The translations under genes were made by a program, and so were the position numbers. 64,000 nucleotides of DNA from positions 30,866,996 to 30,930,995 of the forward strand of contig NC_064756.1 of assembly GCF_011397635.1 (NCBI RefSeq), written 5' to 3'. The number at the start of each line of letters is the position of its first letter. Positions within the stretch are counted from its first letter, which is position 1. This document shows positions 54,900 through 64,000 of this stretch, piece after piece. This stretch comes from Epinephelus fuscoguttatus. Taxonomy: Eukaryota; Chordata; Actinopteri; Perciformes; Serranidae. Below the pieces are notes generated by a model. The model saw only the letters and a list, made by a program, of their open reading frames with translations. It searched no databases and was not told the DNA's origin.

Positions 54900-55880
54900 A
54901 TGATTGCCAATTTAACAAGAATGAGGAGCTTCTTCATTCTTGGATTCCCTGGACTTTCACCACAGTATTATGGACCTGTGTCAGCTCTGCTCTTTTTTGT
55001 CTACCTATCTATTGCAATAGGAAATATTTTCATTTTAGCATTTGTGATCTATGAGAAGTCCCTGCAGAAACCAACATATCTGGTCTTCTGTCACCTGGCG
55101 CTGAATGATTTCACATTTGGCACCCTGACTCTCCCAAAGATCATAACAAAATATTGGTTTGGTGACAGCATTATTTCATTCTATGGGTGCTTTACACAGA
55201 TGTTCTTTGTTCACTATTTAGGTTCAGTGACTTCTTTCATCCTGTTGGTAATGGCTCTTGATCGATTTATTGCAATTTGTTTTCCTCTGCGTTATCCCGT
55301 CCTCATTACAAACAACATCATATCTGTGCTCTGTGGGTTTGCTTGGTTCATCCCTCTGCCTTTGATGGTAGCTGTTGTACTTTATGTCCTCACGTTACCT
55401 TTCTGTAAATCAAATGTCATTGCTCAGTGCTACTGTGACCACATTTCTATAACAAGTCAAGCATGTGGTGAGGATGTTAAAATAGTTACAGTCACTTCTT
55501 TGTGTGTAGCCATGTTTTGCCTCTTGCTTCCTCTTGCATTCATCTTGTTTTCTTACATCTCCATCATTGTGGCTATTCTGAAAATTTCAAATGCTGCAGG
55601 CCGCAATAGAACCTTATCAACTTGTACCCCACAGATATTTATCACTTGTCTGTTTTACCTTCCAAGATGTTTTGTTTATGTAGCAAATACTGTTGGATTC
55701 TCCTTTAGTTTAGATATTCGTATTTTATTGGTACTGTTGTACAGTCTTTTTCCTGCTGCTGTTAATCCACTCATTTATTGTTTCAAGACTCAAGACATTA
55801 AGCAGCTGTTGATGAAGAAGCTGAAGAAAACTAAAATTGGAATAAAGATACAATTTTCACATTGTGAAGCTGACAGATGA
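54900..55880 (+). CDS. Odorant receptor OR5 (class A GPCR, 326 aa)
   Basis: Single-exon fish odorant receptor from the ATG at 54900. NLT at residues 4-6 is a glycosylation site. [17 protein letters not shown] precedes TM1 (with IGNIFILAF). [16 protein letters not shown] spans TM2. The TM3 end reads [14 protein letters not shown] (120-133). [16 protein letters not shown] is extracellular loop 2, [10 protein letters not shown] (239-248) TM6, and [14 protein letters not shown] (289-302) TM7/helix 8. Residues 11-155 are identical to OR6. The differences start in TM4 (residue 156) and are concentrated in 156-203, plus both ends. The frame is intact. Ligand unknown; TM4-TM5 differences would fit altered ligand preference. 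Confidence 0.95.
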   Translation: MIANLTRMRSFFILGFPGLSPQYYGPVSALLFFVYLSIAIGNIFILAFVIYEKSLQKPTYLVFCHLALNDFTFGTLTLPKIITKYWFGDSIISFYGCFTQMFFVHYLGSVTSFILLVMALDRFIAICFPLRYPVLITNNIISVLCGFAWFIPLPLMVAVVLYVLTLPFCKSNVIAQCYCDHISITSQACGEDVKIVTVTSLCVAMFCLLLPLAFILFSYISIIVAILKISNAAGRNRTLSTCTPQIFITCLFYLPRCFVYVANTVGFSFSLDIRILLVLLYSLFPAAVNPLIYCFKTQDIKQLLMKKLKKTKIGIKIQFSHCEADR

Positions 55881-57851
55881 GGCAGAATGTATAAGCCAAC
55901 AGCAGGATTAATCTGACACAGAGGAGTTTGTGACATTAAAGACAAATCCCACCTTCACATATTGGGCTTTACACTTCACCTCAAACTTGAATTGTTGCTT
56001 TCTGCCAGAAATACATTTCTCCAAAATTTAATCATGGCTTTCTTTTTTCTTTTCTGCATTTTCAGTGCACATGAAAACATAATGCATGAAAACATTGAAC
56101 AATTTTAGCTTGGCTTTGCTTTTAATATTTTATTTCAATAGGAACAACTTTAGTAATTACTGCACAAAAAATTCTAAACCATGTTTCAGTGGTTAAAATT
56201 ACATGTAAACGTGTTACAAACTTCAGACAATAAACATTTTTATTCACTTGATTGTCTTGCTATACCAGCTCATTAAAAAAGAACAATTAAGAGATTATTC
56301 CTGTCACCTGATGTTTAAAAATATATCCGAACTGGTAGTTCCTCCTTTCCCTGAAGGCAGTAATAGTTTATAATCTAATGTAATTTTTGTTCATTAAGAC
56401 TAGTTTAAATATGTGTAACTGTTTAATAATTGCAGAATGCCACATGATTTTGTTAATGTTGACCAACAGCACTGGGGACACTGATCAGATGAGCATTGTG
56501 TCTTCATGTGTTTGGGTATTTGTTTGGATGTAAATGTTAAAAAACACACAGCCTCTCTTATCTCAGTTTATACATTCTAAAATAAAAAAGTGTAAGGCTT
56601 ACTTTTTTCACTTATTTAATTTTTATATGACTTGTATTCAGTGTTTCCAAAATGAGATTATGCTATGTAAGATGTGACTGTGCCAAAAATGCCAAAGCAG
56701 GTAACAAATTGCTAACAGACAGATGAAACAATAAAATCAGTTGAATATAATAAAACATTTTTTGAATGTATCCATGAGGCTGAATATTCTGAATGAATAG
56801 TAGTACTATTACTGCCGAGGATCTGTTGTCCTCACACATCTAGAGGCATTACAGCAACACACACCAGCAATATAATGTGTGTCAAATCCCTCCACTCACA
56901 TTTATTGTTCTCTGTTCAAGCTGTGCCTTGATGCATGTGGTTGTAGATAAGTGCATGTCAGTGGCACTGTACTATTTCCAAGTGCCAATATCTAAAGGTG
57001 GTCAGAAAAAGTAGAAACAAATCAGAACAGAATCAGTAGCTTTTAGATTTGGAGCTTCACTCACTGGTGACTGAGAGCTCTCACCTCTCAAGTCTGCTAA
57101 AGCCACAGAAGCAATCACAATGTGATGACAACTTTGTTGACTGCTATTATTGACCCTGTAAACAGCACTGGCACAGGCCTATAGTTTTCTACTCAACAGT
57201 CTGAACCTGTAGTTCACTGAACTGATGACAATCAAAAGTAGCACTAAACATAACATTATGAACTGTGATGATGCACATAGAGTTAATGTAAACAATGCAA
57301 TCAAGTACAACCCTACAGTCCAACAGTAGTCAGTGTTTTGAAATATTTAAACTGAACTGAACACAGTTAAATTTAGCAAAGTGATTTCCACCACAACAAT
57401 GCTCATCAACTCCTCCAGGAATATTTGCTCCCAGCAGACCCCAGTACCTCATAACTGTACTTAAGTACTCCTTCTGTCTGTACTGTGTATCTAGTCTGTT
57501 CTACGGGCATCAATTAATATGTCTAATAAGATAAGATAAGATACAAGATACTAATGACACAACAGGGGCCGGTGTATGTTGCAAGTCAAAAAGAAGAAGT
57601 GCTTCGTCAGACAATGTGAAAATCCTCGAGGGGTTTTATTTTTGTGTTTACAAATAGTTTTCCTTTGCCAAGCTTTCAGGTCAATACTCATGATGAACAG
57701 TTCCCACTGTTTATAGCTTTAATTCTGCTGAACAGTGCAATGAAGTGTTTTCTGAGCTGAAATCATATCTTTGGTTTTTTTGAGGGGTTTTTTTCAGCCC
57801 AGGTGCAATCTTAGGCACTGTATTTTTCTAACATTATAGAAAATGGAAAAA
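55881..57851. other. Intergenic, no gene recognised
   Basis: AT-rich. A short GATAAGATAAGAT run lies at about 57529-57542. Nothing else was supported. Confidence 0.45.
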
Positions 57852-57965
57852 GGGGCGTCGCTGGCTTAGTGGGTAAAGCAGGCGCCCCATGTACAAGGCT
57901 GTTGCCGCAGCAGCCCGGGTTCGAGTCCAGCCTGTGGCCCTTGGCTGCATAACACCCCCCCCCCC

Positions 57966-58016
<51 letters not shown>

Positions 58017-58080
58017 CTGTCCTATCTAGTAAAGGCAAAATGCCCAAAAACATATCTTTAAAAAAAGAAAATGGAAAATA
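57852..58080 (+). mobile_element. tRNA-headed SINE, copy 1, with (C)n(AC)n expansion
   Basis: GGGGCGTCGCTGGCTTAGTG opens the element. The A box TGGCTTAGTGGG is at 57862-57873 and the B box GGTTCGAGTCC at 57918-57928, tRNA-like spacing. The body has GGCCCTTGGCTGCATAAC, and the tail CATATCTTTAAAAAAAG. A C run and a (CA)n microsatellite (about 57953-58014) have expanded between body and tail. It cannot be a tRNA gene, as no closing acceptor stem is present. Confidence 0.82.
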
Positions 58081-58465
58081 TTGATAAAAGTGTGACACAA
58101 CATATGTGTCAAAGCTGTTTTTGTCAGTCATCATATTTCTGATATCCATACAATCCCATTTAATCAAGCATGACAATTTTAAGATTAGAAAGCACAAATG
58201 GCATTTTTCATGTAAAAAATTTTGCTTGCTGCACTGGCACTAATTTTGTTAATAAGCATGTCAAGCCAAGTAGTTGGCCCTTTTACATATAACTACCCGC
58301 ATTAAGTAACAGTGTGAAATAAATCATTTGGGCAGGGTGCAGGGTTATTACAGTTAACTGAAACTAAAGTAAAAACTAAGGTGTGGAAAAAAAAACCCTT
58401 TTAGGTAACTAAAATACAAATATAACTTAGACTAGACTAAACAGAAACTAACTGAAATGATATTC
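58081..58465. other. Intergenic, low-complexity ACTAAA stretch
   Basis: ACTGAAACTAAAGTAAAAACT and similar runs (58350-58440), recurring at 58860-59060. No gene. Confidence 0.5.
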
Positions 58466-58640
58466 ATGCATTTTCCGTAACCACTTATCCTGTTGGGGGT
58501 TATGGGGGAGCTGAAGCCTATCCCAGCTGACACTGGGCGAGAGGCGGGGTACACCCCGGACAGGGCGCAAGACTATCACAGGGCTAACATATAGAGACAG
58601 ACAACCATTCATACTCACATTCACACCTACGGCCAATTGA
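58466..58640 (-). mobile_element. SINE H fragment (minus)
   Basis: The block TTATCCTGTTGGGGGTTATG, then CCCAGCTGACACTGGGCGAG and ATAGAGACAGACAACCATTC, is the distal part of the repeat whose head is at 21788. The head is absent here. Confidence 0.75.
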
Positions 58641-60017
58641 AATGATATTGTGTACTATAAAACAAACCCAAACTTATACAAAATATACAGGAAATGACTT
58701 TCGTTTTAATATTCATCAATTTGGTCAAATTTGTAAACACAACAAGCATGAGGAGGTACTGGTGCATATGGTTATTGAGACTGTGAGTCAACTGACTTCA
58801 CGAAGTTTTGTGTTTGTATTGTAATACCTATTCAGAACTTCTTAAATCTTGCCCCTGACAAATACCCCATATTAAAAAGGTAAAGAAAAACCAAACAGAA
58901 ACTAAAAAAAACTAAAGTAAAACTAAACATTTTTAACAATATAAACTAAACTGAAACATCCAAACCCAATCTGGAAACTAACTGAAACTAAACTGAACTA
59001 TAAACTAAAATAAAAAATGAAAAAAAAACCAAAAACAAAAAAAAACAACACAACACTATTAAAAAAACTGGCTGTGGGGTTGCATCGCTTTCCTGTGTTT
59101 TATAGTACCATTAGGAGTCACCAACTCGGAGCTTTTCAAGTTCTAAGCATGGTAGGCTTTAATAAAACCAAATGTGTACTTAAGTTTAAGACATTTATAC
59201 AAATACAATAATCAGTAGAAAAACTACCCATATTCAGTCATTTTAATATGTTACTGTAAGTTTGGCATCAAACATAACTAACCTAAAATCACTGATATAG
59301 TGAGGTAAACCTGGAGGAAAACTATTACAGAGATGCACAATTGTAAATGTTTTGCCACTTTATTTTTTCATGATGGAATATTTTTTAGTGTATTGAGGCT
59401 GAACATCGATTAACGGTGCTATTTTTAATCTATTTTAAATGGTCTTCTCACTGATGTTAATTAAAGGTTGTTTCAATCTTTATGCAGCTTTTCAATGTAT
59501 CACTTGTAACGATAAGGAAGATGATATCATTATGTGTGTTTGGGCACTTTAGAGACTCATTTGAGAATATGACCCTTGGAGGATTTGCATGGTCAGACAA
59601 AAGAGGGAATGAATATTAGCTGTAACCCAGGGAGTGAACTCAGATTTTAGTTGTGGGCCTGCATCTGAACGGTAAGACACTTTCAGGGACTCTGAATGGA
59701 AACCACAACATGTATATTATACAGATGAATTTGCTTTGTTCCCTATATACCTGCTATTGATTGAAAGATAAAAAAGAAATGTAAAAGCTTCTGTCTGAAT
59801 ATGAAAAAACAGTGTTAAATTTCATCACAGAAGCTTTTACCATTCAGCCATAGTTTGAGATAGTGGAGAAGAATGTAAAATGTAATTAACTTTTGGGCTT
59901 CAGTTAATGTTTTAATTGTATTAATCGTTCATCAGATTATTAGATAATTAGATCTGTTAAGAGACTAATAATGTACTTGATCTTGCTGAATTATCTTTAT
60001 CTGCTGATGTGAAATAG
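58641..60017. other. Intergenic, OR6 5' flank
   Basis: Low-complexity A-rich stretch (58860-59060). No gene. Just upstream of OR6 the sequence is unlike the OR5 flank. Confidence 0.45.
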
Positions 60018-60023
60018 GTGATA

Positions 60024-60992
60024 ATGATCTACACCAATTTTACAAGGATAAGAAACTTCTTCATTCTTGGATTCCCTGGACTTTCACCACAGTATTATGG
60101 ACCTGTGTCAGCTCTGCTCTTTTTTGTCTACCTATCTATTGCAATAGGAAATATTTTCATTTTAGCATTTGTGATCTATGAGAAGTCCCTGCAGAAACCA
60201 ACATATCTGGTCTTCTGTCACCTGGCGCTGAATGATTTCACATTTGGCACCCTGACTCTCCCAAAGATCATAACAAAGTATTGGTTTGGTGACAGCATTA
60301 TTTCATTCTATGGGTGCTTTACACAGATGTTCTTTGTTCACTATTTAGGTTCAGTGACTTCTTTCATCCTGTTGGTAATGGCTCTTGATCGATTTATTGC
60401 AATTTGTTTTCCTCTGCGTTATCCCGTCCTCATTACAAACAATATCATATCTGTGCTCTGTGGGTTTGCTTGGTTCATCCCTCTGCCTTTGCTAGTGACC
60501 ATTGTACTCCATGCCCTCACTTTATCTTTCTGTAAATCAAATGTCATTGCTCAGTGCTACTGTGACCACATTTCTATAACAAGTCAAGCATGTGGTGAGG
60601 ATGTTAAAATTGTACAGGTCACTACTCTCTGTATGGCCATGTTTTGCCTCTTGCTTCCTCTTGCATTCATCTTGTTTTCTTACATCTCCATCATTGTGGC
60701 TATTCTGAAAATGTCTAATGCTGCAGGCCGTAAAAGAACCTTATCAACTTGTACCCCACAAATATTTATTACTTGTCTGTTTTACCTTCCAAGATGTTTT
60801 GTATATGTAGCAAATACTGTTGGATTCTCCTTTAGTTTAGATATTCGTATTTTATTGGTACTGTTGTACAGTCTTTTTCCTGCTGCTGTTAATCCACTCA
60901 TTTATTGTTTCAAGACTCAAGACATTAAGCAGACTTTAATAAAGAAGCTGAAAACAGCAAGAATTGGAGTAGAGATAAAAGTTTCATACTAA
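60024..60992 (+). CDS. Odorant receptor OR6 (class A GPCR, 322 aa)
   Basis: Single-exon fish odorant receptor. The first ATG of the frame is at 60024 (MIYTNFTR, glycosylation site NFT); the frame itself opens two codons earlier at GTG, which is not used as a start in animals. Landmarks match OR5: [49 protein letters not shown] and [14 protein letters not shown]. Over the 430 bases coding for the first half there are only a few silent differences from OR5. TM4 to TM5 differs at about nine residues (for example [15 protein letters not shown] against [15 protein letters not shown]). The tail also differs. Flanks outside the coding region are not alike. The frame is intact. Confidence 0.95.
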   Translation: MIYTNFTRIRNFFILGFPGLSPQYYGPVSALLFFVYLSIAIGNIFILAFVIYEKSLQKPTYLVFCHLALNDFTFGTLTLPKIITKYWFGDSIISFYGCFTQMFFVHYLGSVTSFILLVMALDRFIAICFPLRYPVLITNNIISVLCGFAWFIPLPLLVTIVLHALTLSFCKSNVIAQCYCDHISITSQACGEDVKIVQVTTLCMAMFCLLLPLAFILFSYISIIVAILKMSNAAGRKRTLSTCTPQIFITCLFYLPRCFVYVANTVGFSFSLDIRILLVLLYSLFPAAVNPLIYCFKTQDIKQTLIKKLKTARIGVEIKVSY

Positions 60993-62425
60993 CAACAGAC
61001 TCATACCTCAGTCATCCTTACACGAATTTGCAAGAAATGTGATTGGACAACAACCACCCAAAAAAAATATATGAGGTTGGCATGATGTATAATGTATTTT
61101 TTTTTGTGTAGATTTGCATTTCATTAGTGTAAAGTATGCAGTTCAGATGATAATGATATCTTAATTGTACCTAATGGTAATATCAGATGTAATTGCTGGA
61201 CAAATACAACTAAACTCTCCTGCTTGCATGTGCACAGCGACACAGGAGAGGGACAGAGAGGCGCTGTGCTGCTGTGAGAGAAGCCACTGACAGCACTGAG
61301 CGGGGGGGGGGAGGGCACATGCATGCTTGTATGCTATACCCCCTATTAAAAATATAAGCAATTTAAATGCATGCTCAGCTTTTTAACCATGGTGGTGCAG
61401 ACTGAGTAGAGCATGTTTTCACCTATACACCATAATAACTTATAACACTAACAACGTTAGCATGAGGAAAATATCTCCCCTGATCAATCCATGCTCTTCT
61501 TTATGACTGTGCTGGTTATGTCAAAGCAAGCTACTAATATGCAGATTTGGAAAAATACATCTGCTAAGTGTATTTCACTGGTGTTTGTAACTGTGGGCTG
61601 GGACTTAGGTGTGTTTTCAGGGCTGGATTTAGTGATTTGGGGGCCATGTTGCTTTACTTTACACCCTTTCTCTAACTGGGTACGTTGATTTAAGCAGTAA
61701 TAAAGGCATTTGTCATATCGCTGTGGGTTTGATACTTACTTGTTGGAGGCGCCTCTACAGTACACCTGATGATTTCTTCATGTGATACTTAGAGTGTGTG
61801 TGATATATTTATTTACATTTGCACTGCAGGCCTTATACCTGTGCAAATTCTCTTAAAATATTCTCAAAGAATTTTGTATAGTGGTATTTTGGTATTGTTG
61901 CATTATAGTGTACTGTGATCTTTTGAATTGTATTTAACTATGCATGCATGTATTTTCCTGTGCTTGTGCATAGATATATTTGAATTATATGTACATGCAA
62001 ATATATATATTTTTTCTGATTTTTTTTTTTTCACACCTGTGGTGTATCACCTGAGTGTGTCAGGTGACCCTAGGGGGTTGTACATATAGAGGTGTGTATC
62101 CACATTCACTTCATGTCTGAAGAATGGCAGGAGCCCGAAATGTTACATCAAATAAATTCTTCAAGGAGCAGCTTCAGGTGTGCAGACTTCATCTTTTATG
62201 TCATTCTCACTTTATTGGTCCAGCACCCAGCACCCAGTCTTTTGGGATGTGTGTGCTATCTTTACTGTACCTGTTAATAGGCCTACTCAAAACTTTTTTC
62301 CTGAAGTTACACTGTCACTATCTATTAATAGTAAAAATCCTGCATTTAAATATTTAATTTAACTGAAGAGTAAAAACAGGCATTATCAGCACAATATACT
62401 TACATAATATTTACTTCACATCTGT
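60993..62425. other. Intergenic, no gene recognised
   Basis: Contains a G run at about 61302-61310 and AT-rich DNA. No domain-bearing frame. Confidence 0.45.
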
Positions 62426-63826
62426 TTAAAGGTATAATATGTAGTTTTTCCACATAAAAATTTCTAAAAACGACTAAACCAGTATTATATATTTTGTTTA
62501 GTTGTGTACTTTGATTATCAGAAATGTTTCCAACAATTTTTCAAACCCAGATAAATATGAAATATTAATAACAGTTACGGACCGTGTCATTAGGTCGCAA
62601 TGGCGGCGTAACTCCAGTTACCATAGACATTAAATGAAGGAGAAGAAGAAGAAGCAGCAGACCGGATGAGACGTCAGAGAATGAACGTTACTGTTGCTAG
62701 GCTAAGGTAACTCGTCATGGATCATGATTATGCATTGACGGTTGCTGCACCTTCTGACACCAAAGCTGTCCTGGTAAACAAGCCGGTAAAACGGAAACGT
62801 ACGGGTCAACCAGGCGATCCCAGAAGAATTTGGGATAAGAAGAGAGCTAAATCCACGATAAATATTGGGCCTTTCCGAGATGGAGAGATCTTTGTGAAAA
62901 TCTAGAACTACAATTCGACGTCGACCTCGCGTGTGTTCTACTAGACGGGTAAGCAAACATCTGGCTGATGTTATGGAAATATTAATCATTTCCACGAGTG
63001 TATTGCAAGCACTGCTGCCTGCCGGGACACCAGCGCTCCGGCCAGTGACCACCGCTGCGAAGCGGTGTGGAGCAGAGGCTGGCTAACCACAACATCTAAC
63101 AATAGGTTTCTATAATGCTGAGCTGATGCCGGTAAATGAACTGCATTTATAAAAGAGGCAGAGGAATAGCTAAACATAAGACGCACTGAGCAAGAGAGAG
63201 CAGCAGAGAGGGAGAAGCCATCGCTAACTGTAAAGCTAAGTAACTAGCAGTTTGTTCAAATAACCAGCAGATTGCTAACCGCTCAGCTAAAGTAAGTAGC
63301 ATTTCTGAATAGAGTGTAAATACCTGAGGTTAGTGAGACAGTCGCTAAAAAAGAGAACCATGAATTTAACACACGGAAAACCGGACATTATAATCAGTTT
63401 ATAAAAAAACCCCGGACGGGATGTGAAAAGTGGACATGTCCAGGCAAAAGAGGACGTTTGGTCAGCCTAAGTAACGTTACTACTGATAGTTAGATCAGAG
63501 TTTGACGATCCAATGTAGGTACCAGATTGCCTCGGGCTGCTACACCAGCCGATGGACTCATTTGCATAAAGTGAAACATAAAGTGAATATAACTTCAGTA
63601 ATATACCTCGTCCATGAGCATTTCTCTGCTGCTGAAGCTCGCTCTGCCAAAAAAACTGCCACGGTCGGTTTCAGTTACACGGAGTGAGGAACGTTAGATC
63701 TGTATCTGTTATATAAATACAACTCCCATGATCCCACGCCACTTCATGACGTCATCCAACGCCGTCTTCTGTTATTGTTTTGGTTTGAGACCCCTAGCGG
63801 CAGAAAATTACATATTGCACGTTTAA
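62426..63826 (+). mobile_element. TTAA-flanked TIR element carrying an exon
   Basis: TTAAAGGTATAATATGTAGT begins at 62426, and AATTACATATTGCACGTTTAA ends at 63826 (inverted, imperfect). Both sides carry TTAA, as for piggyBac-type insertions. The interior has a short exon-like frame (62717-62948), AGAAGAAGAAGAAG, and GC-richer sequence unlike the flanks. No transposase. Confidence 0.6.
62717..62948 (+). pseudogene. Exon with INIG...FPRWRDL motif, one frameshift
   Basis: Starts at an ATG and reads VKRKRTGQPGDPRRIWDKKR then AKSTINIG (basic, nuclear-signal-like). A one-base slip in the GGG run (62866-62869) puts the rest, AFPRWRDLCENLELQFDVDL then ACVLLDG, in the next frame. That part ends exactly at a donor, GACGG | GTAAGC. 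So this looks like a real exon that has lost one base, or has one sequencing error. In my memory, similar INIG-x-AF-x-RW segments occur in many uncharacterised fish proteins; I could not check that. No catalytic motif. See the related motif at 8102. Confidence 0.5.
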
Positions 63827-64000
63827 GGTGGAGCTTTCAGTTTTTGTATAATGCTGAATAGTTTAAAAAAATGTAATGTTAGACCTACAACATTATTCTA
63901 CGGAGACTGGGAGGTGACATGCATATGTTAATTTTTTTAAAACGCACGCAAATTAATGCATTAATTCATTGTGTAGTCATTGTGTAGTCCATTGTTTTAC
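63827..64000. other. Intergenic end of window
   Basis: Nothing recognised. Confidence 0.4.

Noticed and set aside
57852-57950. tRNA gene
   Set aside because: A and B boxes are present, but no acceptor stem closes and a SINE body and tail follow. The same head occurs at 18291.
57811-58197. 128-codon minus-strand frame
   Set aside because: It is a translation through the SINE and its CA repeat (Val-Cys run).
63502-63687. 61-codon frame in the TTAA-flanked element
   Set aside because: No motif and no splice context. Not supported as an exon.

Overview
This is nuclear DNA of a ray-finned fish, most likely a percomorph teleost. The evidence is six intronless odorant-receptor-type GPCR genes, a complete but decayed L2-type LINE with an SGNH-esterase ORF1, a Tc1 element with IR/DR ends, L1 and L2 fragments, tRNA-headed SINEs and many non-autonomous hAT-like elements. 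There are no operons, rRNA or tRNA genes and no CRISPR array. The species cannot be fixed from sequence alone. Layout: 1-6837 holds a LINE tail, a 1.9-kb foldback element (1625-3533) and unannotated AT-rich DNA. 6838-17779 is one hAT-like element (copy A1) blown up from about 1.05 kb to 10.9 kb by nested insertions. Inside it are a TIR element (7735-8321), a second TIR element (8390-10470) that holds two more, a hAT-like B1 (10602-16881) that itself holds the full-length L2 (11657-16687), and an A-rich inverted-repeat element (16896-17741). An uninterrupted copy of A lies at 22597-23647 and of B at 20654-21715, so the order of insertion can be read. 18.5-26.6 kb and 28.5-36.9 kb are the two units of a roughly 10-kb tandem segmental duplication. 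Each carries one minus-strand OR gene (OR1, OR2) and the same antisense LINE remnant, but each has its own later transposons: SINE, B2 and A2 in unit 1; L1 and Tc1 in unit 2. Plus-strand OR genes follow at 37262 (OR3), 42221 (OR4), 54900 (OR5) and 60024 (OR6). Between them lie a second copy of the foldback core split by a 988-bp insertion, a 73-bp minisatellite, a TIR-bounded interval with exon-like pieces, and a run of duplicated phase-1 exons interrupted by a Crypton/DUF3504-type fragment. The window ends in a TTAA-flanked element (62426-63826) carrying a short exon. The working genes are the six receptors, expected in olfactory sensory neurons and signalling through a G protein. They fall into two subfamilies, OR1/OR2 and OR3-OR6. 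Both close pairs (OR1/OR2 and OR5/OR6) show patchy divergence that suggests gene conversion or localised selection. Everything else of substance is mobile DNA. The strongest observations are the reconstructable insertion history with matching empty sites, a perfect 74-bp palindrome at 23890-23963, the patchy OR paralogues, the duplicated phase-1 exons, and a short conserved coding motif carried by two different TIR elements.
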